Below are positions 23,934-32,936 of a DNA stretch of 64,000 nucleotides, in pieces. The notes under the pieces were generated by a model that was not told where the DNA came from, ran no database searches, and was given only the letters and a program-made list of their open reading frames with translations. A program made the position numbers and the translations under genes. Origin of the DNA: Lucifugimonas sp038150225 (GTDB lineage: Bacteria > Chloroflexota > Dehalococcoidia > Lucifugimonadales > Lucifugimonadaceae); assembly GCA_038150225.1 (NCBI GenBank), contig JAYQWG010000006.1, positions 1 through 64,000 on the forward strand, given 5' to 3'. Position 1 is the stretch's first letter. Each line of letters begins with the position of its first letter.

Positions 23934-25427
23934 TTATTGCCAGTCGGTGGTCCCAGTAGGGCGGAACGAGTGCGGTGTGATGCCGTATGCCTCACCGTGA
24001 ACCGCACCACCAGGGAACACTTTTCCGGGATTGAACCGTTCTGAAAGCGATGGGACTTCGATTGGCGCGTTGTCTGTTGATTCACCTATGAACGCAGTTC
24101 GCAGTCTGCTCATGGATTCGAGGTCTTCCTGTGAGAAGACAAGGGGCATGTAAGCCTGTTTCTCTATGCCAATGCCGTGTTCGCCGGATAACGCACCGCC
24201 AGCGGCAACACATGCTTCAAGAATTTTGGCTCCAGCCAGGATCGCCTGTTTCACTTCTTCGGGATTGCGCTCGTTGAACAAGATCGCTGGATGGATATTT
24301 CCGTCACCTGCATGGAACACGTTGGCGACTGTTACGTCGAGCTCCGCAGCTATCTGGTCTACCTGTTGCAGCACTTCCCTTAGCTTCGTTCGAGGCACAA
24401 CGCCGTCTACGAGGTAGTAGGTAGGAGCAATGGTTCCGTACGCACCGATCGCTCCTTTTCGGGTCTCCCAAAGTTTTGCCCTGGTTTCCTCATCATCGGC
24501 TTCACGGATTTCCATAGCGCCGTTCTTACGACAAATATCTAGAACAATTTCAGTGTCTTCTTCGACAGCTTCGACGAGACCATCCACTTCGACAATCAGC
24601 ACTGCTTGGGCTTCGTCAGGGTAGCCGGGGTGGTAGAACGGTTCGACCGCGTCGATGGTGTTGCGGTCCATCATTTCCAGCGCTGACGGTACAAGCCCGG
24701 CGGCAATGATGTCTGAGACCGTCTGGGAGGCCGCGTCCATCGTTCTGAACGCAGCGAGCATGCTGTGAACGGTTTCTGGTTTTGGAAGCAGGCGGACGGC
24801 AATCTTCGTAACGATGCCAAGTGTGCCTTCAGACCCTACAAACGCACCACGTAAGTCGTAGCCCACCGATTCACGCTGAGCCCCGCCGAGCCATGCGATT
24901 GAACCATCGGCAAGAACCACTTCAAGACCAAGCACGTGGTTGGTTGTGACTCCAAGTGCCAAACAGTGCGGACCACCGGCGTTCTCACCTATGTTTCCGC
25001 CAATCGTGCAAGTCTTCTGACTTGCGGGGTCCGGTGCGTAAAACAACCCTAGATGGCTAACCTGTTCTGATAGCTTGAGGTTGATCATTCCGGGTTCAAC
25101 TATGGCAATTCGATTCTTCGCATCGACCTCGACCATTCGAGTAAGTCGAGTAAGTGCGATAACGACCGAATTACGTAGAGGTACTGCACCACCTGAAAGG
25201 CTTGTACCCGCTCCTCGTGCCACGATATAGGCACCGTGACGATTGGCGATTTTTATGACCTCAGAAACTTCCTCAGCAGAATCAGGGAGGACCACGGCTC
25301 TTGGTGTGGCTTTATCGATCGAACCGTCGTATTCGTAGACGAGAAGGTCTTCCGGCTTCCAAATGACATACTTGTCACCGACGACACTGGAAAGTTCGTT
25401 TACGAGAGCGGAGTTCACTGCGGTCAT
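23934..25427 (-). CDS. glcD: Glycolate oxidase catalytic subunit GlcD (FAD-linked oxidase)
   Basis: 497 residues, the usual GlcD length. The FAD-binding PCMH domain has VARGAGTSLSGGAVPL, TIGGNIGENAGGPHCLALG, VGSEGTLGIVTKIAVRL and the C-terminal flavin-oxidase signature VFHAGDGNIHPAIL with ALSGEHGIG. It oxidises glycolate, D-lactate or a related 2-hydroxy acid. I start at ATG 25427, 28 nt after the sulfatase stop; an upstream TTG at 25475 overlaps that gene. It is separated from glcE and glcF by three oxidoreductase genes, an unusual dispersion for a glc operon but on the same strand. Confidence 0.92.
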   Translation of the reverse strand: MTAVNSALVNELSSVVGDKYVIWKPEDLLVYEYDGSIDKATPRAVVLPDSAEEVSEVIKIANRHGAYIVARGAGTSLSGGAVPLRNSVVIALTRLTRMVEVDAKNRIAIVEPGMINLKLSEQVSHLGLFYAPDPASQKTCTIGGNIGENAGGPHCLALGVTTNHVLGLEVVLADGSIAWLGGAQRESVGYDLRGAFVGSEGTLGIVTKIAVRLLPKPETVHSMLAAFRTMDAASQTVSDIIAAGLVPSALEMMDRNTIDAVEPFYHPGYPDEAQAVLIVEVDGLVEAVEEDTEIVLDICRKNGAMEIREADDEETRAKLWETRKGAIGAYGTIAPTYYLVDGVVPRTKLREVLQQVDQIAAELDVTVANVFHAGDGNIHPAILFNERNPEEVKQAILAGAKILEACVAAGGALSGEHGIGIEKQAYMPLVFSQEDLESMSRLRTAFIGESTDNAPIEVPSLSERFNPGKVFPGGAVHGEAYGITPHSFRPTGTTDWQ

Positions 25428-25455
25428 AGATGAATTCTCGCGCAAAGACCTGACT

Positions 25456-26865
25456 TTAGAAGACTGTTCCAACACCTGTTACGTTGCGAACTATTTCGCG
25501 GTCTTCCTGGTCTCGCATGATCTTCGCCGTGAGTTCATCCGGATCTCCCCATTGCTCGAGAAGAATTCCCAATAGTCGCTCCTGCACTTCGGCAACCTCG
25601 GGCGTATTGGCGAGATTATTGAACTCACCCGGATCGTTATCAAGGTCGTATACCTCAAGTTCAACCGGATCGCCGTGACCGTAGCAGAGCTTCCACTTGC
25701 CAGACCTGACCATGCCCATCGCTCGGTCTGTTCCATGAGCGAAATGTTCTGAGATAGCGACGTCGTTGAGTTCCGAGGTATCGCCATTTAGGGCAGGGAT
25801 GAGCGATTGTCCGTCAAGATTCCACTTCGATAGATCGATTCCGGCAAGATCAAGAATGGTTGCAACTGCGTCTACGTTTGAAACAGCTTGCCCTACGCGG
25901 GTTCCAGCGGCGAAATTACCTGGCCACGCGATTTGAAGCGGAACGTTCGCAGATTGTTCGTAGAAACACATTTTTCGCCACAGCCCGTGTTCGCCAAGCA
26001 TGTCGCCGTGATCTGAGGTGTGAACAATTACCGTGTTTTCGGCGAGTCCTTGCTCTTCGAGCGTGTCGATCAATCGACCGATTTTGTCGTCGAGATATGT
26101 ACACAAACCGAAGTAAGCTGCTCGTGCTCTCGCGACTTCGTCATCCGTCCAATCACCATCCAATCCGAACATTTTCCTGAGCCTTTGGGCTGAAGGCGGT
26201 AGGTTATCCAAATGGCCCTCAGGCAACGTCGGCATGTCGTAGTTGTCCGGGTAGTACATGTCGAAGTACTTATCGGGCACTATGAACGGAAAGTGTGGAG
26301 CAATGAATCCCACACACATTGCCCATGGCTGTTTATGTCGCGCCGGGTCAGACAGGTATTCAAGTGCAGCCAACTCCATGGCGTCATCGGCTTCGATCAT
26401 TGGGCTCACACCTGGATCCGCTTCACGAACGCCGTACCAGGGTTCATCTGCCTGTGGGATGCCGTCTGACCACCTGTAATGACCGAGTGGTTCCTCAATG
26501 TGCGGGTCTCGTGATATTTGCCTGTTGAATCCATGGAGCGGGTCGGGACCTACCAGGTGCATCTTTCCATTTAGAACGGTGTCATACCCTTCGTTTCGGA
26601 GCAGGTACGGCCAGGTCAAACGATCCACCGGCACAGGCTTGGAGTTGTCCCAAATTTCGGCAGTGGAAACGTATTGCCCGGTCATGAACGAAGCCCGCGA
26701 TGGGATGCAAAGCGGGGAGTTGCAGTAATTGGCGTCGAAGGTGACTCCCATTTCAGCCAGTCGATCCATATTGGGGGTCTTGATGATCGAGTGACCGTAC
26801 GTCGACGAGAATTGAGCGCCGTGCTCGTCAGACATGATTACAAGGAAGTTCGGTTTGTCGGCCAA
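25456..26865 (-). CDS. Type I sulfatase (formylglycine-dependent)
   Basis: 469 residues of the alkaline-phosphatase-like sulfatase family. The formylglycine motif is C53-I-P-S-R57 in SPLCIPSRASFMTGQ, so activation by a formylglycine-generating enzyme is needed; none is in the window. Ca ligands are in the early MSDEHGAQ and in TSDHGDMLGEHG. There is no signal peptide, so it would act in the cytoplasm, on an imported sulfated substrate, or be a phosphonate/choline-sulfatase-like hydrolase. The TTG start lies 43 nt after the upstream dehydrogenase stop. The operon context (dehydrogenases, glycolate-type oxidase) fits use of a sulfated sugar. Confidence 0.9.
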   Translation of the reverse strand: MADKPNFLVIMSDEHGAQFSSTYGHSIIKTPNMDRLAEMGVTFDANYCNSPLCIPSRASFMTGQYVSTAEIWDNSKPVPVDRLTWPYLLRNEGYDTVLNGKMHLVGPDPLHGFNRQISRDPHIEEPLGHYRWSDGIPQADEPWYGVREADPGVSPMIEADDAMELAALEYLSDPARHKQPWAMCVGFIAPHFPFIVPDKYFDMYYPDNYDMPTLPEGHLDNLPPSAQRLRKMFGLDGDWTDDEVARARAAYFGLCTYLDDKIGRLIDTLEEQGLAENTVIVHTSDHGDMLGEHGLWRKMCFYEQSANVPLQIAWPGNFAAGTRVGQAVSNVDAVATILDLAGIDLSKWNLDGQSLIPALNGDTSELNDVAISEHFAHGTDRAMGMVRSGKWKLCYGHGDPVELEVYDLDNDPGEFNNLANTPEVAEVQERLLGILLEQWGDPDELTAKIMRDQEDREIVRNVTGVGTVF

Positions 26866-26908
26866 TTTGCTGCTTTGCTCCAGTTGGTTTGATTAGGGAT
26901 GAATTCGA

Positions 26909-28030
26909 TTACGGCGTGACGATCGCTCGCGTGACTTCGCTTCCGCGTTCACGACCAAGCCACTCGGCGGTCTTGAACGCTTCATCGATCTTGTCGAGAG
27001 GGAATTCGTGAGAAATCACATCCATCAGTGGGTACTTGTCACGAGTTCGCTCAAGGAAATCGATCGCGTTCGGGATGATCCATGGGTCATAGTGCTGGAT
27101 GCCATATATTCGAGTCTGATTTGAAACCACAGTGGACATATCTATCTTTGCCCACGAGTTCGGGGAGATGTGCCCAACCTCAAGGTAGGTTCCACGCATG
27201 CGAACCATTTTGAGCCCTTCCTCGACAACAGCAGGGAACCCGACCACTTCGATCACTTTATCGGCGCCAATTCCGTCAGTAAGTTCCATCACACGGTCAA
27301 TACGAGACTCCGGTGTGTCGTATTCATTGATGTCGATGGTATGAGTTGCACCGCACTGCAAAGCAAGGTCGAGTCTAGGCTTCTGACCATCAATAACGAT
27401 TACCTTGGAAGCTCCAAGCTCTTTTGCGACAGCAGTGGCATTGACCCCGAGCCCACCTGCGCCTTGAACAACAATATTGTCACCGAGCTTTACGCCGCCA
27501 AGGTGGAGTGCTTCGTATACCTGCGCTAGTGCACAGTTGACAGGTGCCGCCGCTGCGTTCGACATAGTGTCAGGAAGTTTGAATATATAGTGAGGACTGC
27601 GAAGGTAGTAGTACTGTGCGAAACCGCCGTTGCAGTACGGGAATTCGTCCAACGGCTTTCGACCGAGGCGGAACTTGCAGGCACCAAACTCACCGCGCAG
27701 GCAGTTGTAGCAGCGAGCGCATGGGAAGAAGTAAGAGAACGCCACTCTGTCTCCCTCTTTGAGGGGGCGGCGCAGCGAATCGGTCGTGATTTTAGAACCC
27801 ATTGCTGCCACTTCACCCATCATCTCGTGTCCGAACACGAACGGATCTCTAGGCGGCGCATCCTTGGGGATTCCATCACCGCGCCATATGTGGAGATCGG
27901 ATCCACAGACGCTCGTTGCACGAACTCGTACCTGGACGGCGTCCGCTTCCAGTGGTGGGAGAGGCAGTTCGCGCATTTCCCAAGATTGGTCTGAGTCGTG
28001 CCAGACTGCAGATGTTCCCATTTCTGCCAT
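26909..28030 (-). CDS. Zinc-dependent MDR dehydrogenase (threonine/alcohol dehydrogenase type)
   Basis: 373 residues. Catalytic zinc ligands occur in TSVCGSDLHIW and FGHEMMGE, the structural zinc loop is CARCYNCLRGEFGAC, and the NAD motif is VVQGAGGLGVNATAVAKELG. The start ATG 28030 has GGAG 6 nt upstream. This is the first gene of the eight-gene minus-strand run that ends with glcF, so it probably catalyses an early oxidation of the polyol or sugar substrate. It diverges from ggt across 176 bp in which I see no strong promoter. Confidence 0.88.
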   Translation of the reverse strand: MAEMGTSAVWHDSDQSWEMRELPLPPLEADAVQVRVRATSVCGSDLHIWRGDGIPKDAPPRDPFVFGHEMMGEVAAMGSKITTDSLRRPLKEGDRVAFSYFFPCARCYNCLRGEFGACKFRLGRKPLDEFPYCNGGFAQYYYLRSPHYIFKLPDTMSNAAAAPVNCALAQVYEALHLGGVKLGDNIVVQGAGGLGVNATAVAKELGASKVIVIDGQKPRLDLALQCGATHTIDINEYDTPESRIDRVMELTDGIGADKVIEVVGFPAVVEEGLKMVRMRGTYLEVGHISPNSWAKIDMSTVVSNQTRIYGIQHYDPWIIPNAIDFLERTRDKYPLMDVISHEFPLDKIDEAFKTAEWLGRERGSEVTRAIVTP

Positions 28031-28206
28031 TTGTAGCTCCAGTATTCGGTGAAAATTCCCGAAGAAATTCGTCAGAAATTTCTCCGCTGCACAGTGTTGG
28101 CAGATAACTTATTCCTACACAGTTCAACTCACAAGTGAATTTCGTGCAAATATGGGATTCAGTCGGTTTTCCATTTCCAACCTGAACCAACTCACGGCAC
28201 CTAAAT

Positions 28207-29895
28207 ATGATCACTGACAACTGGCGCAAAAAAGCAGGCACGACCTTTAGTACCCAGAAGCGACCGGCGACTGGTTCGAAAGGCATGGTGGTGACGAATC
28301 ACCCGTTGGGTTCTGCGGCAGGTTCAGAAATGTTGCTAGCCGGCGGGAACGCCGTCGATGCAGCAATCGCTGCACTGTTCGCACTTACGGTTGTTGAACC
28401 AATGATGGTCGGAATTTTCGGTGCTGGGCACATGAACGTGCGTCTGGCGTCGGGTGAACAGCATCTTTTAGACGGGTATTCAACCGCTCCGGCGGCCTCA
28501 ACTGAGGATATGTACACGCCTGTCGCTGACTCAGGACCGGATTATCTGAAATCTGAGAACGATTTGAGTTCACTCGGCTATTTGTCTGTTGGCGTACCAG
28601 GAACCTTGAAGGCTTGGACGCAGGCACTCGAGCGGTGGGGAACGATGTCGCTGAGTGAGGTTATGGAACCCGCAATTCGATTCGCAACGCGTGGATTCAA
28701 GGCGACCGATTATCTCCACGACTGTGTTGAGCAGTCGGCACTACAGATATCTCAATTTTCGGAAACGGCAAAGGTATTTATGCCGGGCGGTGAAGCCATA
28801 AAAGCTGGTGAGCATGTCGACCGCTCGGACTACGCTCATACGCTGCGTTCAATATCTGATGCAGGACCCGGGCATCTTTACGACGGTCCGCTAGGGCAAG
28901 TCATATGCGATTTCCTCGCTCGCAACGGTGGGATCATCACGCCTAAAGATCTGGCCGATTACGAAACTGTCCTGAGGAAACCGGTCAACGGTACTTACCG
29001 TGGGTACGAAATATTCGGACCTGCTCCGCCTTCAGCTGGTGGTGTACATGTCGTTGAAATCCTGAATATGTTGGAAGAGTTCGACATCAGCGATATGGGA
29101 TTTGGGACTCCTGCCACTATTCATTTGATGGCGGAGGCAATGAAAAAGGCGTTCGCCGACCGAAACGTCTATACCGGGGATCCGGCGTTCGTCGAGGTTC
29201 CTGTCGATCGATTGATCGCCAAGCATCACATTGAAGATTTCGTCGATGGATTCGACTCTGAACAAGCAACTCCTGAGATCAACCAGGGTTCAAGAGAACC
29301 GAATCACACCACTCACCTGACTGTTGCCGATACTGATGGCAACGTTGTGTCCGCAACCCAGACGATCAATGAATTGTTCGGTTCTAAGGTGATGGTGCCG
29401 GGCACAGGAATCTTGCTGAACAATACGCAACAAATGTTTGATCCTCACCCTGGCAATACCCTCTCAGTTCAGCCGGGCAAGCGGGTGACGAGCAGCATGG
29501 CGCCTACGATTGTGACTAGAGAAGGTCAACCCGAATTCGCTCTCGGATTACCCGGGGGAGTGAGAATCTTCACTTCGGTGGCTCAAGCGATCGTGAACAT
29601 GATTGATCATCGTATGACTGCCCAAGAAGCGGTAGAAGCCCCACGGATCTGGACGCAAGGACAGGATGTCGAGATCGAGGTAGGTATTAGCGATGACGTT
29701 CGTGACGCCGTAGCTGCCAAAGGTCATCGTGTGACACCTGTAAACACGGTCGGTGGGGGCATGAACGTTGTGAAATTCGAAGCCGGGGCAACTCTTAGCG
29801 GTGCTGCTTGCTGGAGAGCTGACGGTCACGCAGTAGGAATCGGTGGTGGTTACGCTGAACCTGGTATCAGGTTCAGGCCGGTCGTGTCTGCCTAA
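28207..29895 (+). CDS. ggt: Gamma-glutamyltransferase
   Basis: 562 residues. An autoprocessing N-terminal-nucleophile enzyme that hydrolyses gamma-glutamyl bonds (glutathione, gamma-glutamyl peptides). The processing site is the Thr pair in NHTTHLTVADTDGN, with Thr368 as nucleophile. Other family segments are GGNAVDAAIAALFALTVVEP, APPSAGGVH, GKRVTSSMAPTI and the oxyanion/binding loop GLPGGVRIF. No signal peptide is evident, unlike periplasmic E. coli Ggt, so an intracellular role is inferred. It is followed 22 nt later by a threonine-synthase-like gene, likely co-transcribed. Confidence 0.92.
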   Translation: MITDNWRKKAGTTFSTQKRPATGSKGMVVTNHPLGSAAGSEMLLAGGNAVDAAIAALFALTVVEPMMVGIFGAGHMNVRLASGEQHLLDGYSTAPAASTEDMYTPVADSGPDYLKSENDLSSLGYLSVGVPGTLKAWTQALERWGTMSLSEVMEPAIRFATRGFKATDYLHDCVEQSALQISQFSETAKVFMPGGEAIKAGEHVDRSDYAHTLRSISDAGPGHLYDGPLGQVICDFLARNGGIITPKDLADYETVLRKPVNGTYRGYEIFGPAPPSAGGVHVVEILNMLEEFDISDMGFGTPATIHLMAEAMKKAFADRNVYTGDPAFVEVPVDRLIAKHHIEDFVDGFDSEQATPEINQGSREPNHTTHLTVADTDGNVVSATQTINELFGSKVMVPGTGILLNNTQQMFDPHPGNTLSVQPGKRVTSSMAPTIVTREGQPEFALGLPGGVRIFTSVAQAIVNMIDHRMTAQEAVEAPRIWTQGQDVEIEVGISDDVRDAVAAKGHRVTPVNTVGGGMNVVKFEAGATLSGAACWRADGHAVGIGGGYAEPGIRFRPVVSA

Positions 29896-29917
29896 GTTTC
29901 CGGAGAATTATTTACGA

Positions 29918-31009
29918 ATGAACCATACCCTCGTTTGCTTAGATTGTGGTCACGAACACAAACCGTCAGTTGAGACGATTTACTGCCCCGATTGTGGTGG
30001 GCTGTTCAGAGTGCAATATTCAGTTGATCCGGGACCAGACTTCCCGCGTCTACCGATTTCAGATCCAGACGACGCGAACTCACTTGGTGAAGGTGATACA
30101 CCAATCGTATCTTTCGATTCGATAGCGTCCGAGTTGGGATTAGGTCAATTGTGGGCGAAATTGGAGTTCATGGCTCCGACCGGATCGTTTAAAGACCGTG
30201 GTTCGGCAGTGTTGACGACGATAGGGCGAGATTTGGGTGTGTCCGAGTTTGTTGAGGACTCTTCCGGAAATGCAGGAGCGTCTTTATCGGCTTACGCGGC
30301 TGCAGCAGGGATGGACGCGCACGTGTTCGCTCCTGCGAGTGCTGCACGGGGCAAGCTTGATCAAATCCAGATTTTCGGAGCCCAACTGCACAAAATTGAA
30401 GGCCCGAGACAAGCTGCCACAGATGCTGCGGAAAAGTTCGTGGAGCAAAACGGTTCGATCTACATGTCTCACAATCTCAGTCCGTATTTTTCGGAAGGGA
30501 TGAAGTTAGTCTCATTCGAGCTTGAGGATGTACTCGGCAACGAAATCGAACACGTCGTTCTACCTGTTGGTAACGGCTCGCTTCTGATCGGGATGATTAG
30601 AGGATTCGAGGAATTAAGAGATGCGGGAGTGATTGACGCAATTCCACGTTTCCATGGAATTCAGAGCGAGTCGGTCCAACCTGTGATTGCAGCAATGACT
30701 GGTGAATCCTGGGACTCAGAAATGGCAAAACCAACTCACGCATCGGGCATCGCCGTGTCGAAGCCGCCAAGACTCGCCGAAATGGTCGAGGCCATCAAAT
30801 CGACTGACGGTTCAGCAGTCGCTGTGCCCGAAGAATCTCTGCCTGAATGGCAAACTCGGTTGTCTCGAACTGAAGGCATATTCGCTGAGAAGACATCTGC
30901 AGCTGCGTTCGCAGGTTTGGACAAGCTCGTCGAATCAGGAGTGATCGCGAAAAATTCAAACGTTTGCGTGCCAATTACAGGATCAGGGCTTAAAGAGCCG
31001 CTGTCCTAG
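29918..31009 (+). CDS. Threonine synthase-like PLP enzyme with zinc ribbon
   Basis: 363 residues, PLP fold-type II. The N-terminal zinc ribbon is C7xxC10...C23xxC26 (CLDC and CPDC), as in archaeal/actinobacterial-type ThrC. The Schiff-base lysine is K92 in TGSFKDRG, followed by DSSGNAGASLSAYAAAAG and the phosphate loop VVLPVGNGSLLIG. It could convert O-phosphohomoserine to threonine or be a related ammonia-lyase/cysteate-synthase-like enzyme. I start at ATG 29918; the open frame from 29843 overlaps ggt. The last 4 nt overlap the convergent aminotransferase. Confidence 0.85.
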   Translation: MNHTLVCLDCGHEHKPSVETIYCPDCGGLFRVQYSVDPGPDFPRLPISDPDDANSLGEGDTPIVSFDSIASELGLGQLWAKLEFMAPTGSFKDRGSAVLTTIGRDLGVSEFVEDSSGNAGASLSAYAAAAGMDAHVFAPASAARGKLDQIQIFGAQLHKIEGPRQAATDAAEKFVEQNGSIYMSHNLSPYFSEGMKLVSFELEDVLGNEIEHVVLPVGNGSLLIGMIRGFEELRDAGVIDAIPRFHGIQSESVQPVIAAMTGESWDSEMAKPTHASGIAVSKPPRLAEMVEAIKSTDGSAVAVPEESLPEWQTRLSRTEGIFAEKTSAAAFAGLDKLVESGVIAKNSNVCVPITGSGLKEPLS

Positions 31010-32190
31010 CTGTTCGCCTGATCGAAAGCTTTCTTAAAGCCCTCGATCGCACCTTCGATTACCCAATCGTCCACACAGTATGACGCCCTGAAGAATCCAG
31101 GGGTACCGAATCCCACTCCAGGAACTACGAGTACCAGTTCTTGCTGCAACTGGCGAACGAACTCGGTGTCATCCGGGATCGGGGATCTTGGGAAGACGTA
31201 GAACGCACCGTCGGGTTCAACACATTCGTACCCGATGTCTGTCAGCGCTCCGTAGAGCATGTCCCGCTTTTTGCGATAGACATCAATGTCCACTGTGGCA
31301 TCCTGCACAGCAGCCACGGCACGCTGGAGGATAGCGGGCGCATTGACGAAGCCCAACGTTCGGAGCGAGAACGTGAGTGCATCTAACAAATCCACCTTGC
31401 CTGGATCGCCCGGGTTTACGGCGATGTAACCGATACGTTCACCTGCCAACCCCAGGTCTTTTGAGTGTGACGTCGCGACGATTGTCCTGGGGTGATGCTC
31501 GAATATGAACGGATAAGCGTCATCTGTGTAAATGAGCTTCCTGTAAGGCTCATCTGAGATCAGGTAAATCTCGCTCCCGAATTCTTGTTCTGCTTCCTGG
31601 AGGACCTTAGAGATAGCAGCAATGGTTTCCGCAGGGTAGATCACTCCTGTTGGGTTGTTCGGAGAGTTGATGATCACAGCCCTGGTTTTTGCGGATATGG
31701 AAGACTTCAACGAACCAAGGTCTGGAAGCCAGTTTTCGTCACAGGTAGCTTCTTTCACCACGCCCGTCTGGTGCTGGACATAAAAGACATACTCGGCGAA
31801 GTAGGGGGCAATGACCACAACTTCATCACCTTGATCAAGGATGGAGCGGAGAATCGTGTTGATAGCTCCCGCCGCGCCAACTGTCATCAGTATTTCGTTC
31901 GCTGTGAACTGGGTCCCAGATTCAGCAGACAGGTTTTCCGCCACAGCCGATCGCACATCCGGGAATCCACCATTCGGCATGTAGCGATGAACGCCCGGTG
32001 ACTCGTCATTTGCGATCCGTTTGAGTGCCTCTTTGAATTCAGCTGGAGGCTCAACCAGGGGGTTGCCCAGCGAAAGATCAAAAACGTTTTCGGGTCCGTG
32101 AATCCTTCGGAGCTCGATACCCTCTTCGAACATTCGCCTAATCCATGAACTGTCGTTCATTTGTTCGCTAACTTTTTTCGATATTGCCAT
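31006..32190 (-). CDS. Class I/II aminotransferase (aspartate-type)
   Basis: 394 residues. PLP fold-type I with FDLSLGNPLVEPPAEFKEALKRI, MTVGAAGAINTILRSIL, INSPNNPTGVIYP, YLISDEPYRKLIY, the Schiff-base lysine in ATSHSKDLGLAGERIGY, and a late arginine in FFRASYCV that binds the substrate carboxylate. The opening KKVSEQMNDSSWIRRMFEEG is typical of a bacterial subgroup annotated as pyridoxal-dependent aminotransferases of unknown specificity. ATG 32190 has GGGAAA upstream. It overlaps the threonine-synthase-like gene by 4 nt tail to tail, so the two are not co-transcribed. Confidence 0.9.
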   Translation of the reverse strand: MAISKKVSEQMNDSSWIRRMFEEGIELRRIHGPENVFDLSLGNPLVEPPAEFKEALKRIANDESPGVHRYMPNGGFPDVRSAVAENLSAESGTQFTANEILMTVGAAGAINTILRSILDQGDEVVVIAPYFAEYVFYVQHQTGVVKEATCDENWLPDLGSLKSSISAKTRAVIINSPNNPTGVIYPAETIAAISKVLQEAEQEFGSEIYLISDEPYRKLIYTDDAYPFIFEHHPRTIVATSHSKDLGLAGERIGYIAVNPGDPGKVDLLDALTFSLRTLGFVNAPAILQRAVAAVQDATVDIDVYRKKRDMLYGALTDIGYECVEPDGAFYVFPRSPIPDDTEFVRQLQQELVLVVPGVGFGTPGFFRASYCVDDWVIEGAIEGFKKAFDQANS

Positions 32191-32223
32191 TGGGCGTTTC
32201 CCAATCTTTCGTAAGTGTGATCT

Positions 32224-32832
32224 TTAGTCCGAACTCGAATCTTCTTTTTTCTTCGAATCCGAACCGTCGCCGTATGTTTTCGAACCGAGCTTAAAGAAAT
32301 CCCGCATGAATTGCGGGCCACCCGAGTCTGGGTTTTCAACAACGTACGTGCCCGCAATCTTGTCGTGCCATGCCTGACTGTTGGAATCAATCACAAGCCA
32401 GATCAGTCCGATGCCGAACGAAACGAACGAAACGAATTTTCCAATCATTTCTCTCGGTATGGCTGCCGGACCAGGGGTTCTTCCCTCTGGATCGACCACT
32501 ACAACACCTGCGACCCATTTGCCGGGTGTGCGCCCCCAAATTGTGGTCGGGAGGACGAAATATCCGAATATGAACAGGATGTTTGGTATCGCCGACTCAT
32601 CGCTGAACAACCTTCCACCGGAGATTGGAGCGATCGTATAAATCGCCATCATGATGATGCCGAGATCGATGGTAAAGGCGTAGAGGCGCTTGATCGGACC
32701 TGCCAAAACCATAGGGTACGTCTTGGTGCTTTTCTCTTCTTGGTTCTGAGGAGCCGACTTCTGATCTTGAGATTGCTTTGAGTCGGAGCGTCTGCGACGC
32801 TGATTCTGTTTCTTGCGTGATGTGCGAGCCAT
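32224..32832 (-). CDS. RDD-domain integral membrane protein
   Basis: 202 residues. A basic, Gln-rich N-terminal tail (about 40 residues) precedes three hydrophobic segments. The first, RLYAFTIDLGIIMMAIYTI, contains the R...D pair that names the RDD family. The second is ILFIFGYFVLPTTIWGRTPGKW and the third VSFVSFGIGLIWLVID. RDD proteins are small membrane proteins, some implicated in Na+/Li+-H+ exchange, most uncharacterised. The C-terminus is Ser/Lys/Glu-rich. It is 33 nt upstream of the aminotransferase start on the same strand and may share its transcript. Function unknown. Confidence 0.8.
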   Translation of the reverse strand: MARTSRKKQNQRRRRSDSKQSQDQKSAPQNQEEKSTKTYPMVLAGPIKRLYAFTIDLGIIMMAIYTIAPISGGRLFSDESAIPNILFIFGYFVLPTTIWGRTPGKWVAGVVVVDPEGRTPGPAAIPREMIGKFVSFVSFGIGLIWLVIDSNSQAWHDKIAGTYVVENPDSGGPQFMRDFFKLGSKTYGDGSDSKKKEDSSSD

Positions 32833-32936
32833 AACTGGAGAATTTTACGTGTATCGGTGATGGCAGCGCGGCGAAACCTAATTAGAATCACGGTCAATTT
32901 TCGAAATCACCAAGATTCCACAACGGGAGTTCAGAT

